NCBI GenBank assembly: GCA_963760985.1
Contig: CAVXFM010000006.1
Location: forward strand, 124,001 to 188,000
Source: JACRDG01 sp963760985
GTDB taxonomy: Bacteria; Desulfobacterota; Desulfomonilia; Desulfomonilales; Desulfomonilaceae
Length of the DNA stretch: 64,000 nucleotides
Reading direction: 5' to 3'
Part shown: piece after piece, positions 39,015 to 49,472 of the stretch
Layout: each line of letters starts with the position of its first letter
How positions within the stretch are numbered: the stretch's first letter is position 1
Made by a program: the position numbers and the translations under genes
Notes under the pieces: generated by a model
Told to the model about the DNA's origin: nothing
What the model saw: only the letters and a program-made list of their open reading frames with translations
Database searches by the model: none

Positions 39015-41925
39015 ATGACTCACGCTCACCCGGAAACGGGACCGGAGCAAGCTATTACGAGACACAGCCGGCACTATACTTCCGTCATCCTGTGCATGGT
39101 ATTTTTTCTTTCCGGTGCGTCGGCATTAATCTTCGAGACGCTCTGGTTCCGCCTTGCCGGTTTGACGTTCGGCAACAGTGTGTGGGCGTGCGCCCTCGTC
39201 CTGAGCAGCTTCATGGGAGGGTTGGCTCTCGGCAATGCATTAACCGTAGCCTACGGATTTCGGGTGAGGCGCCCCATTCGCTTGTACGCCTGTGTCGAAA
39301 TAATTGTTGCCGTTTCAGGCGTTGCCTTGGTATTGGCGTTCCCCATGGTCACAGGCTGGCTGGCTCCCCTGTTTCGTGCCTGCTTCGACACGCAATGGGC
39401 CATCAATGGCGTGCGACTGTTGGTCTCCTTCAGCCTTATGATGGTTCCTGCCACGGCAATGGGGATGACCTTACCGGCCCTGGTTCGAGCGCTTCATCAA
39501 GACAAGCCCAACTTCGGTCAGGTCCTGGGACGGCTTTACGGGTGGAACACCCTGGGAGCGGTCGTAGGGACCATTTTTTCAGAGATAGCTCTGGTCGGTC
39601 TCCTGGGAATTCGAGGAACAGGGCTTTTCGCGGGACTCCTCAACCTCGTGAGTGCCCTATTGGCGATGCGTCTCGCGCGAACAGCGGCAGAGGCAAGTCT
39701 CGACGACAGTGAACGACCGACGTTTCAGTGGAGCCGGTTGTTTCCGTCCTTAAATCAGGCTCTCATGATTTTTTCCGCGTTCCTTGCCGGAGCGATTTTG
39801 CTCGCGCTTGAGGATGTGTGGTTCCGCATTCTACTCCTCTTCGTGAGGGGGCATTCGTTTGCCTTTGCCGTAATGTTGGCGGTGGTGCTGGCCGGGATCG
39901 CGCTGGGCGGGATGCTGGCTTCCGCGTGGTTCCGCGTGCAGGCTCGGGCACAAAAGCACCTGGCAGCGGTTGCATTTCTCAGCGGAATATTGTCGATTGT
40001 CGCGTATCTTCTCTTTGATTATGTGCCGCACCGGCCTTCGGCAGAGATTTCCGAATGGGCGTTCATCCTGTACAACTCAGTGCCCCTCATGTTTCCGGTC
40101 TCCCTCCTTTCCGGAATCTTGTTCACCCTCATAGGCGCAGCAGTATACGAGGAAATCGGTGGAAGTCTTGAGGCCACCGGTCTTCTCACGATGGTCAACA
40201 CGATCGGAGCGGCCATAGGATCTGTCGCAGGTGGGTTTATCTTTCTCCCTAAGCTCGGAATGGAGAAATCTCTTTTCGTTTTGTCCGTAGCGTACGCGGC
40301 CATTGCTTTTGCCGCATGGGCCCGGGAATGGTCGTTTTCGTCAAAGAGGTATTTCGCGGTACCCGCTGTTCTGGGGGCCTGTTTTGTCGCAGGAGTCATT
40401 GTTTTTCCTTTTGGATCGATGGAACAGTATATGCTTTCGGTCGGACGACGTTATTGTCCCCAAGAGGCGGGGTGGAAGCTCGTGGCGATACGGGAAGGTC
40501 TGACCGAGACGAGCCAATACTGGCAAAAGCAGTTCATGCACAAACCTCTGTACATGAAGCTCTTGACCAACAACCATGCCATGTCTGTCTCAAGTCTGAA
40601 GGGCAAGAGATATATGAACCTGTTCGTGTACTGGCCCGCTGCGGTGCATCCTGATCTGAAGAATGCTTTGCTCATCTGCTTTGGAGTGGGCAATACCTGC
40701 AAAGCACTGACGGAGATCCCAAGCATCGAGCACATCGACGTGGTGGACATTTCCAAGGATATTCTGGATTCCAGTGACCTCATCTTTCCGGAGAAAAGCG
40801 AAAATCCTCTCCACGATCCCCACGTCAGAAACGTACGTGGAGGACGGCCGGTTCTTCCTTCAGGCAGGCAAGCAAAAATACGATTTGATTACTGGTGAGC
40901 CGCCGCCGCCCGCGAACATTGGAGTCGTAAATCTTTACTCGCAAGAGTATTTCCAGTTGATTTACGATCATTTGCAGGAAGGCGGGATTGTGACGTACTG
41001 GCTACCGGTTGATCAGTTGACGGTTTCCTCCGCCAAATCGATCCTGAAGGCTTTCTGCAATGTGTTTCAGGATTGCTCGCTCTGGACGGGTACCGCCTTT
41101 GACTGGGTAATGATTGGCACGCGAAATGCGAACAGGGCGATCTCCGAAAAGCAGTTCTCCCGACAATGGCACGAATCGCCCGGGCCATCTGATTTGCGTT
41201 GGTGCGGATTCGAGGAACCTGCCCAGCTTGGCACCACCTTCCTTATGGACTCGCTTGACCTGAAGAAGTTTACTGGCAGGAGTCTGCCTGTAGTCGATGA
41301 CTTTCCTCATAGGATCCTGGGAGAGCCGGGCTTCCAGCTCTCTGAGTTCGCGGAGATCATGGACACGGCCGCTGTCCGTGAACGCTTCGCACGATCCCCG
41401 ATGATACGAAACCGGTGGCCTGAATCTCTCCGGACGAAAACCTCGGATTTTTTCTGGGTACAGGGGATATTCAACAAGGCGCTCTTTAAGCCTTTCAAAG
41501 AGCGGATCGCTGCCGGACACCAGAATCCGGGGCTCTCTTTTGCTGAGCTCCACGAGATTTTCTCTCGGACGTCGCTTCGGATTACGCCTCTATGGATGAT
41601 GGGGGACGAATTCCCGGACATAGATCGGGTTGCGAACTCGTTGACCTCAGCTTCCCGCGGAATCTTTCCGGACGCCTACTTGTTCTTGGGCTCCCGGGCA
41701 ATGGCCGACCGGGACTTCCTCCTTGCTGCCAACTATTTCGCAAAGGCACAGAAGACCAATCCGGACCTTGTCACTCTGAGAGTGTATTCCCTGTGCATGG
41801 CAGGTCAGGTTGCTGCCGCCCGGTCCCTCATACGTGACACCGGGGTAGTGTTCGATAAGCCGGACAAAAAGGCATTTCTGTCGTGGTTGAACCGAACCTT
41901 TCGTATTGAGGAAAGCGGGCCTTAA
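39015..41925 (+). CDS. Membrane-spermidine synthase-like fusion protein (frameshifted)
   Basis: About 969 residues when repaired. The N-terminal half is an MFS-like membrane domain with about a dozen helices (VFFLSGASALIFETLWFRLAG). The C-terminal half is a spermidine-synthase/SAM-methyltransferase fold with LLICFGVGNTCKALTE and the acidic IDVVDISKDIL. A helical tail follows (AYLFLGSRAMADRDFLLAAN). It is broken near 40830: dropping one A joins DPHVR to TYVEDGRFFLQAGKQKYDLI, the expected strand after the binding site. The spermidine synthase fold with a membrane part is common in environmental bacteria, but the reaction is not established. Confidence 0.8.
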
Positions 41926-42465
41926 CCACACGCTTCCAGCTAAGAACAGTCATACGCCGCGTAATCGTTCAGCGCGACCCTCTGTTGAACGTAGAAAATC
42001 GAACCACAAAATCACTCAGCTACGGACATCGCTGTTGCGCTGCCACCTTTTGAGCGATACGGTCATTGCATAAGGAATGGGGGATCATTTGTGGCATGGG
42101 CTACAATTATGTACAGCTGTCCCCTCGCGGAAAGAAGGCGAGTCTCACAAACCCTGCCCTGGCTTCTTCTCTGCCACGGATGTATTGCCGATATCCACCC
42201 GAAAGACGTCCCGCAGCGGCTGCCCCATACCGGAGAACGCCATGTTTAATCGAAACGTAACGAAAACCTCATGTGATATCAACGACCGTCCGCGAAAGTT
42301 CGGTTGAGAATCTCTTTGAAACGTGCTACTCCCTGTCGGCAACTCAAGGAGATCCATGTTGTCTGCACACGGTCCATTCATGAGACGGACCTGTCTTGCC
42401 CATGCTGACCAAGACTCGAACCTTTCACACTCCGCATTCGAAAGGAGGCGCGTACCAAATCAACC
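41926..42465. other. Intergenic region, nothing recognised
   Basis: About 540 bp with no supported gene. AAAGGAGG is present at 42441-42448, about 18 bases before the PhoH start, too far for a standard ribosome site. Confidence 0.35.
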
Positions 42466-44002
42466 ATGAGTTTTAGACACAGATTCAGTGGTAGCCTTGC
42501 TCAAGAAAATCGATTTCGCTCGCAATTCGATGGGGTCGTCGGACTCAAGTCAGGATCGGCCCCTGTCGAATCCCACAAGACCAAGCGACTTCGCAAGCGA
42601 TCGGGTTTGAGAGATCCAAGGAAGCGGATCGACAACCCGAGGGAATGCGTGGAACACCATGAACGGAGAATCATTGTCTTAGACACGAGCGTGCTCGTAC
42701 ACGATCCTGAGTCCCTCGAAATCCTTCGAGGCGACGACACCATTCTCGCAATTCCTTGGATCGTTCTGGAAGAACTGGATCAATTGAAGAATAAGCCGAA
42801 TATTGGCTGGGATGCAAGGGAGGTCATTAAGAGAATCGAAGAAATGGCCCAGAACGGCACAGATTGGTTCAGGATCGAGCCCAAGCCAGGCGGCAAGTAT
42901 TTCAAGAACGATCTCCAGAAAGATAAGGCCGATCATCAAATCATTGCCACCGCGCTTGCGCTTCAGACAGGCCTCGGTTCGCAAAATGAAGTGCTTTTGA
43001 TGTCCAGGGATACTATCGTGCGAGTCCTTGCAAGAGAGCTGGGCATCAACACTGAAGATTATCCGTACAATCAAGTGAATGCCATGTTCCATTCTTGCTT
43101 GAAGCGCATCAACGTACCCGCTGAAGTCTTTTCTCAAAGAGGGGATACGTTCGAGCACGACTGTAAGAACCTCGAACCTATGCAATACAATGAGGGGGTC
43201 GTGTGCTGGAGCAGCATGGCAGGAGACTGGGAAGAATCGTTTGCCGCTCTGTTCAAGGGAGACCATTTCAAGATCATTCCTTCTGATGTGGGGGCTCTTG
43301 GATTGAGGCCCTTTTCGCTCGAGTCAAATGGCAATGGGATTGATAAAGACAAATCTCACGGCAGAGACCACAAAAAGAAACTGGTCGCAGTACGTTGCTC
43401 TCGCACAGATCCTCGATCCTGAAATCAATCTGGTATTCTTGCAAGGAGGTGCAGGAACGGGCAAGACCTTGATAGCGCTTGCAGGAGCGTTAGAGCAAAG
43501 AAGAAAATACACGAATATCGTCATTGCCCGGCCAATGGTCCACCTGGAGGATCGAGATGAAATAGGATTCCTGCCGGGAGGTCTTGAACAAAAAATGGCT
43601 CCCTGGACCGAACCGATCCTGCAGGCCTTTTCGTTCCTGGGAGATCTTAAGGCGGAAAACGGCGAACTCATAACCAGGTTGCAAGAGAACAAAAAAATCA
43701 TCATGAAGCCGCTCGATTATATTCGCGGAGAGACGTACCACAAATCCTTCATGGTTATCGATGAAGCCCAGAATTTGACCCCTCACCAGGTCAAGACAAT
43801 CATCACTCGGGCAGGATCAAATACGAAGATGGTGTTTACGGGAGATCTGGGCCAGATCGACCGAAATCGCAGGCTGGATCGCAAGACCAGCGGCTTGGCA
43901 TACGCCATGAGTAAAATGGCAAATCAACGCGTGGTCGGCATGGTCAATTTTAAAGATACCGTGAGATCGCCACTCGCGAGCCTTGCGGAAGAGTTGCTTT
44001 AG
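42466..44002 (+). CDS. PIN-PhoH family protein (frameshifted)
   Basis: A PhoH2-type protein: an N-terminal PIN ribonuclease domain (IIVLDTSVLVHDPESLEIL ... ILAIPWIVLEELDQLKN ... DKADHQIIATAL) and a C-terminal PhoH ATPase domain with the P-loop GGAGTGKT and Walker B MVIDEAQN. PIN-PhoH proteins couple RNA unwinding with cleavage. The frame shifts once between 43320 and 43385. The first frame runs off into KKKLVAVRC while the second gives TTKRNWSQYVALAQILDPE, the PhoH linker. There is also an odd basic N-terminal extension of about 65 residues before the PIN domain. Confidence 0.82.
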
Positions 44003-44085
44003 GGGCGGTTCACCGCGCCGGATAGGGAGTAAACCACCAAGGCACAAGGAAAAAAGGGGATTGGTCTTCGACTTCTTCGTGCCTT

Positions 44086-44230
44086 ATACCATTGCGTTTT
44101 CACGTGTATGACGGGACACAGGATGCGGGCTGAGGATCTCCTTCGTTACGGACGACGCAAAGCCGTCCCATCACTGCGCTCAGGAGACCCACAGCCCCAC
44201 CATCTTAGATAGGTGACCGCGAATCGGTAT
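44086..44230. repeat. MITE-like element, copy A (145 bp)
   Basis: It starts ATACCATTGCGTTTTCACGT and ends CGCGAATCGGTAT, so the termini are imperfect inverted repeats. Its core is nearly identical to the inverted copy at 58800-58936 over about 120 bp, apart from an 8-bp gap. It lies between phoH and the IscA-like gene. Confidence 0.8.
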
Positions 44231-44477
44231 GAGTGACTTGTGGTGTGATTCTCCACGTGCAACCAAGATTGGCTCTGAAGGATCCCTCTCCAGATACGCC
44301 CCTGAACTGAAGGCCCAGGAGCGTATCCAGAACGAAACGAGAAAAAGAATCGCGCGTAATCGTTGCTTCAGCGCCCTTCACACGCTTAAAAACCATCTGT
44401 TCAGGAGATCCAACCGAATTCAAGGCAGTCCCGCTTCACTGAGGGCACGGGTGGCGTCGCTTGCCTGAGGTTCATCT

Positions 44478-44825
44478 TCAATGTGGGACTGTATCGCAAC
44501 TGCCGCAAATGTCGTGACATCCAACGCTCACACCCTTCAGGTCCTTCATGAGCTCGGATTCGAGCGTATAACCTGAACCCAGCGGGGAGTGAGTATAGCC
44601 AATACGTATGGGTTTTACCCTTTCAAAAAGCGCTTTTTCGATCACAAATGCCACACCTCTGTCCGTGAAGACCTCATCATCTTCCTTTTGCTCATCCAGA
44701 GCCATCACGAGATATGGACCTCTCCACCCGCCTTCGGTCATCAAGACCCTGATGGCCTGAGCTTCTTCCCGTCCTTCCAAGAACTGTTTGATCTTTTCCG
44801 ATGCTTCTTCACTTACTTCAAACAT
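44478..44825 (-). CDS. HesB/IscA-like protein
   Basis: A 115-residue A-type iron-sulfur protein fold (MFEVSEEASEKIKQFLEGRE ... IRVLMTEGGWRGPYLVMALDE). The conserved first Cys of IscA is replaced; the C-terminus is VGCHDICGSCDT, a Cys-rich variant seen in anaerobe homologues. It probably binds or carries Fe-S clusters, but the exact role is unclear. ATG 44825 follows AAGGAG; the longer frame above is not supported. Confidence 0.8.
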   Translation of the reverse strand: MFEVSEEASEKIKQFLEGREEAQAIRVLMTEGGWRGPYLVMALDEQKEDDEVFTDRGVAFVIEKALFERVKPIRIGYTHSPLGSGYTLESELMKDLKGVSVGCHDICGSCDTVPH

Positions 44826-45036
44826 AGAGAACTCCTTTTGGCAGATTTGCCATTGCCTTTCCACCTCTCAACAGGAATTACGCCCCATTCGTGCTCATTC
44901 TCGAGTGCTTGCCCCAGGATCCGTGCGCGGGATCGTTCCCCTGGGCGAAAAGGGCTCCGTATCTGGTTCGCAGAGGACCCGATACCGGTAAGAGCCTGGT
45001 CAACTTGTTGAAACATCAAGGTTATACCGGTGCTTG

Positions 45037-45208
45037 AGCCTACCTCAGCCTGTGCGCTTCCGTCAACGAAAATGTCCTCGCGATCCTTTTACCGGTTGCC
45101 AGAAGTCTTGTCCGTTTGCCCGATTTCATTGACATGCGGCCCAGGATACGCGAACGGTACAAACTGCAAGGCATTCCGTTTGAGGAGGTTCTGAAAAAGT
45201 CCAAATAA
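45037..45208 (+). pseudogene. Possible C-terminal gene fragment
   Basis: An open stretch with coding-like composition runs from a stop near 45034 to TAA at 45206-45208. It reads VNENVLAILLPVARSLVRLP, then DFIDMRPRIRERYKLQGIPF and ends EEVLKKSK. It has no start codon in the right place, so it is at best the tail of a deleted or frameshifted gene. I do not recognise the family. Confidence 0.25.
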
Positions 45209-45470
45209 TCGGCCAAGACTGAAACAGCCCAATATAACAGGGCAATCAGGGCCATGCGGGACGGTTGTGTCACACGGGAAGATCCAACGTCGCGTTGCCT
45301 CGTGCGTCAATGAGTGACAGGTGGCAGATGAATCGGCGGCCTTGGTACTTGAGAGGTGGTGTGGCAATCTCATGTTTTCCCTCGGACTGAAGATGGCCTA
45401 TTCCGATCGAACGAGTCAAGCTCTGGCGAGACACCAACACCCCTAACCACTTCATGACAATGAGGATATC

Positions 45471-45749
45471 ATGAAGAAAACTATCGAAGAGCGAAAAGAG
45501 TGTGCCAAGACCATTGCTCAGGCGTGGGAGGATGAGGAATTCAAGAAGAGACTACTCGCTGACCCCGCGACGGTCCTAAAAGAGGGCGGCATCGAGATTC
45601 CTGAAGGGACGACCGTAAAGGTAGTGGAGAGGAAGGAGAACCAGATACCGCTACCGCCAAAGCCTAATCTTGCGGTAAGGAATGTGGTTGAGCTGGCGGA
45701 GCGAGTGCAGGCTATGTGGATCCCTGCGCGGCCGAGCGTGTGTAGGTGA
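45471..45749 (+). CDS. NHLP-type (nitrile hydratase-like leader) RiPP precursor-like peptide
   Basis: A 92-residue peptide. Residues 1-65 match the NHLP leader family of ribosomal peptide precursors: AKTIAQAWEDEEFKKRLLAD, then PATVLKEGGIEIPEGTTVKV, then NQIPLPPKPN. In this family the leader directs peptide maturation and export. The remaining 27 residues (NLAVRNVVELAERVQAMWIP ... SVCR) would be the core. It contains one Cys near the end and no Gly-Gly leader cleavage site. GAGGATATC precedes ATG 45471. No lanthipeptide, cyclodehydratase, radical SAM or peptidase/ABC transporter gene lies nearby, so it is an orphan, or such peptides have another role. Confidence 0.7.
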   Translation: MKKTIEERKECAKTIAQAWEDEEFKKRLLADPATVLKEGGIEIPEGTTVKVVERKENQIPLPPKPNLAVRNVVELAERVQAMWIPARPSVCR

Positions 45750-45839
45750 CCACGTGGTTTTGTGTTGGGTCTGTGGTGTGACCCTTTCGCGACCTGACCT
45801 TTACCCCCACTTGACACCGTCATAATTACGGTCCGGCTC

Positions 45840-46600
45840 TTGTCACTGGATAATAGCGTGCGAGTCTGTAGCCCGCGGCCATGTGCTGAAGTCGCTCCAG
45901 CCCACGGCCGATGGTGGTGCGCCTGGATAACCATCATCCTTGCGGCCCAAGAATTCTTCCAGGCCGGTGATAACCAGTGACGCCCAGACCGTGACAGGAG
46001 GAACATTCCGGCCCTTGGGCGTCTCGAGTTGCACAGGAGCGAAACGCACCTCGATCTTCGCTTCTCGAGCGGCGGGCTTTCCGGAGTGAACACCATGGTG
46101 TCATGCACGAGCAATCCCTTGCTCTTACTCTTCTTCGTGCCGATAGGGCCCAGTCCTTCAGTGCTGCTGTGGGAGGCGTAGTTCAACGCGATGGTGGTCC
46201 ACCATAGAGTTCCGGATCCAAGACTCCCTTGAATGCCGGCCTAGTACGGGCATCAAGTCGATCCTGCCCAAGGCCTTCAGGCTGTATTGGGACCCGAACA
46301 CGCCAGGGATTTCGTATGGCCGACGCTGTCGCTGCACTCGAGGCGACTTCCACGGTTCGGCAACGGGCGGCGAATCACCGAGCGCTTGTGAAGATCCAAA
46401 AGCAGTTTCCTGCAACTCACTTCTCGAGGCTTGCCGTTGAGGCCTTTCCGGTTCGCCCATTCACACACTCGTCGAGAAAGTTCTTGACGAGAAATGTGAG
46501 GCTCTCTCTCAAGAATCGCCGCGATCCTACCGATCACCCCTGCACTGATTTCTTGACCGCAAACCCTCATGCCCCCTTGATACCGCAAACTTGTCGCGGT
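45840..46600 (-). mobile_element. Decayed IS4-like insertion sequence with DUF4338 N-terminal domain
   Basis: On the minus strand an N-terminal DruA/DUF4338-like segment begins at 46570 (MRVCGQEISAGVIGRIAAIL ... LSRRVCEWANRKGLNGKPRE). Further on, in other frames, are NYASHSSTEGLGPIGTKKSK, GLLVHDTMVFTPES and RFAPVQLETPKGRNV. These are pieces of the DDE transposase of that IS class. The central catalytic region is missing and several frames are needed, so it is dead and internally deleted, not merely mis-sequenced. It lies right behind the RiPP-like peptide gene. Ends and target duplications were not identified. Confidence 0.65.
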
Positions 46601-47042
46601 GTGAAGTGGGTACCAGAGGCAGTTCTGGCAGCGCTCTGAAGTCCGGAAAGGGAGAGGGTGATCTCGTCTCAGCATCTGATGAACCCGACCGCCACTGGTG
46701 CACCCCAAAAAGACCCCTTGAAAGCCTTCTTCAGCAGAAACGTTCGCAGGAGATTCGGCTACCATTCTCCATACCTGTGTCTGTTAATCGATCTTAAAGT
46801 TAAAAACATTTCTCCAGCAGGGCGGTAGGAAATCAAGTCAATTCAGCACAAATTTTGTTGCATGGAAATAGACTTCGTGAGATGGTGCACACATCATTTT
46901 GTCCTTCTCAGTTCTGTCTGATTTGATGACTGGTAATTCCGGTGCTATGGGGGTGAGGGCCCGCGGCAAAACGTTCTTGTGTGCCTGCTAGGTAGTTGGT
47001 GGCGGGTTGTTTTCTTTTTTTCCATGAAGGGAGTGTCCCCGC
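46601..47042. other. Intergenic region, nothing recognised
   Basis: About 440 bp between the insertion-sequence remnant and the outer-membrane protein gene. It contains AT-rich stretches (46790-46870) that may hold the promoter of the next gene, but no clear motif. Confidence 0.3.
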
Positions 47043-47975
47043 ATGAAGCGGATATGGATTACTGCAATTCTCGTGTTTCTGTGTCTGCCCACAGGTCTCT
47101 TTGCGCAAGGGCTGATGCCTGGCGGATGCGGATCTCTATGTTCTCTCGCTGAAAACGTCAAGGTGAACCCATACGCCCAGGTAGGATTTCAATGGGTAGG
47201 TTCCAACCTCAACCTTCCCACGCGGAACGGGCCCCCCCCGGTACAGTCTCTGAACATAGGCACCTTGGACATATCGCTCAAGGACGCCAATTTCTGGACA
47301 GGAATAGCCGGTGTCAGCGTCGTGGCCGATGAAAAATACAGCTTTTTCGCAGCAGCGGGAGGCTTCCTGAACCGTCCCTTTGTTACTTCTGGAATTGTCC
47401 CCGTGAGTGTCGACAACGTTGCTACCTCGGCTACCCTTGAATTTACCAACACCAAGGTTGAGAGCTGGTTCATCCAAACGGGCATTGGCTTGGGACCGGT
47501 CCTTTTCGGGCTATATTGGGACCATTTCGCTTTCGCTCTGAGTGACCCGAGGCTCCAGAGCGGTCCGATCGACAATCAAACTATGAGGGGCGACATCCTC
47601 ACCAGGACGTTCGCTCCGTTCATCGGCCTGGCCCTCCCTGCCGGCGGTGCAACGCTTACGGTCACGTACAGCCCCTTGGCCTATTCCAACACTGCGCTGG
47701 CTCTTATGAACTCGCGAAACAATCTATCGGAGCTCCGGTACACTTGGAAAAAACCTGGAGACCTCCTCAACGCGACGTTGCAGTACAACACTCCGCTCTC
47801 TTCTTCCACCACATTTGGACTATGGAGCAACTGCAGCTGGATGAGGATGCGTCAGAATGCTGAGCTGGAATACCAAAGCACGTTACTGTCAAATACCCCA
47901 ATTACCAGAACCGTGCTTGCGACCATGACAAAATATGTCGTGGGGGGAGGCGTGACTTTGGGAATCAATTTCTAG
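47043..47975 (+). CDS. Exported beta-barrel outer-membrane protein
   Basis: A 310-residue protein with a cleavable signal peptide (RIWITAILVFLCLPTGLFAQ), alternating polar/apolar strands through its length, and a C-terminal phenylalanine (VTLGINF), the usual mark of an outer-membrane beta-barrel. The family is not recognised. It shows no channel-specific or secretin motif. GAAGGGAG precedes ATG 47043. It is flanked by remnants and is likely monocistronic. An unusual poly-C run near 47230-47237 codes for GPPPV. Confidence 0.7.
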   Translation: MKRIWITAILVFLCLPTGLFAQGLMPGGCGSLCSLAENVKVNPYAQVGFQWVGSNLNLPTRNGPPPVQSLNIGTLDISLKDANFWTGIAGVSVVADEKYSFFAAAGGFLNRPFVTSGIVPVSVDNVATSATLEFTNTKVESWFIQTGIGLGPVLFGLYWDHFAFALSDPRLQSGPIDNQTMRGDILTRTFAPFIGLALPAGGATLTVTYSPLAYSNTALALMNSRNNLSELRYTWKKPGDLLNATLQYNTPLSSSTTFGLWSNCSWMRMRQNAELEYQSTLLSNTPITRTVLATMTKYVVGGGVTLGINF

Positions 47976-48445
47976 TATGGCGTCCCGCAAATGACTGCGA
48001 TAATGACGTCTCCTCTAAAGGTTCCCAGAGGCCTATCAGTTGAACAAGCGATTTGAGGAACAGGACACGAGGAGCTTGTCGAGGAGCCGTACTTCAGGGA
48101 AACTCCGCCCCATGACCGATTTTCCAGGCATGAAAGTCATGTTGGCGAAAGCGCAATGGTATCATAACCTACCCCTTGATAACCAGGGAGTATAGTAACC
48201 TCTCAAAAAGTCCGGGCGGAATTTTTGAGAAGTTACATCCGAAGGAAGGCGACTCGCAAAACCCCTGACTCCTATCCAGATCGATTACCTGAATCTGCTG
48301 GAAGTCACACCCGATATCTTCACCAAGCCACCTGCAAGAGCCAAACGGAAGAAAACCATGTGTAACAAAATTACTCAAAACTCATCCTAAATGCTGCCGA
48401 ATGTGAGAAAAGGGCGCAGGACACATCACGCTTCCCCAGGGTGAA
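47976..48445. other. Intergenic region, nothing recognised
   Basis: About 470 bp without a supported gene. Short frames only. Confidence 0.35.
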
Positions 48446-48811
48446 TTGAAAACCGCTGCAGGATTGCTCTACACGGGCCAGCACTATCCTGTGGCCGGTC
48501 ACGGGCTGAAGAGAACCTGCGAGGTCTATCAGATCCGAGATATGGTGCTTGAGCATGGAAGAGTATGGGACACCCGGATTATGGCCCACCTGCTGGATCC
48601 AGGCCGGGACGAAGACCACGGGTACCGGTTGAGTGCTCGTGTGCGTGAGTACCTCACCCAGGAATATCCGTACGTGGCCGCGGACATACAGGTCGATCAA
48701 CAGAAATCTTCGGCAAGACGATATAGGTCCCGGTTGCGCAGCCGACGAGGCGGTCGTGATCAGCATATAAACTCATCTGGGTCACGTCTTGGCGTTTCCC
48801 GTGCTTTATGA
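48446..48811 (+). pseudogene. Fragment resembling a family-A DNA polymerase 3'-5' exonuclease domain
   Basis: A TTG-started or start-less frame reads HGLKRTCEVYQIRDMVLEHG, then RVWDTRIMAHLLDPGRDEDH and GYRLSARVREYLTQEYPYVA. The WDT-x-x-AHLLDPGR pattern is that of the exonuclease-like domain of PolA-type proteins. Both ends are missing and the last part runs antisense into the thioesterase gene, where the protein pattern is lost. It looks like a gene remnant. The family assignment is tentative. Confidence 0.4.
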
Positions 48812-49118
48812 CACTGCCACAGGCTCTGAGCGGTGTCCCGGTGGCTGGTTCGAGAAAATGGACTGACATCTCTGATGTGGCGACCCAGCGAGAGACCTCA
48901 TGCTGTGCGGCCGCTGCAAACCAGCCGGCAATGTCGAGCATGGTGGCGTAAACTCCTCCATGAATTGAGCCCATACTGTGGTTCAAGTTGCTCTTGTACG
49001 GCAGATCTATAACTGGTTCGTTTTTAGCGCCGAAGGATAGTTTCATGCCGAAGTACTGAGCGATAGGCGATTTCTCGTTAAAGAGTCGAGTCAGCTCGTT
49101 CAATCTTTGCTCATTCAT
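48654..49118 (-). CDS. PaaI-like hotdog thioesterase
   Basis: A 154-residue single hotdog-domain protein. The signature is NLNHSMGSIHGGVYATMLDIAGWFAA with the catalytic acid region, and VATSEMSVHFLEPATGTPLRACGSVI. Such proteins hydrolyse acyl- or aryl-CoA thioesters. ATG 49118 follows AGGAGG. The C-terminus beyond YIVLP is about 17 residues longer than usual. It could serve the CoA-dependent catabolic genes further on, but this is only inference. Confidence 0.85.
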   Translation of the reverse strand: MNEQRLNELTRLFNEKSPIAQYFGMKLSFGAKNEPVIDLPYKSNLNHSMGSIHGGVYATMLDIAGWFAAAAQHEVSRWVATSEMSVHFLEPATGTPLRACGSVIKHGKRQDVTQMSLYADHDRLVGCATGTYIVLPKISVDRPVCPRPRTDIPG

Positions 49119-49472
49119 ACTGACCTCCTGAACGTGTCCTGAGCACGGTCCGTGCTTACAACCCAGGCGTCGGACAGTGCGGCTTCCTTTCTGATCTCCC
49201 GGGGCCATGGTTCTTTAGGGTACACGTATCGGAAGACAGGTTCGCACAAGCCTTAGTGCACCGATCGTTCAGATCGGCACGCCCGTAGTTCTTCAACATG
49301 TCGAAGTCAATCTCTTTTTCAGCAAACGACGCTACCCCGTGGGGTCTGCGTTCACGAGTCTTCATGCTGTTTGGGCAGGTTGCACAAACCTAGCGAATCG
49401 TTCTCAGACCCGAGGATTTCCCGGATCCCTGCTGTGGGGCAGAATCTTGGAAATACCTTACAGAAGAACGTG
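49119..49472. other. Intergenic region, nothing recognised
   Basis: About 350 bp between the threonine synthase end and the thioesterase start. No gene, RNA or clear terminator seen. Confidence 0.35.

Noticed and set aside
38758..39018. 86-codon frame overlapping the start of the spermidine-synthase fusion
   Set aside because: No ribosome site, no recognisable motif, and composition unlike neighbouring genes; the ATGA overlap alone is not enough.
44229..44468. 79-codon frame beside the MITE copy A
   Set aside because: No ribosome site or family resemblance, and it begins inside the repeat end.
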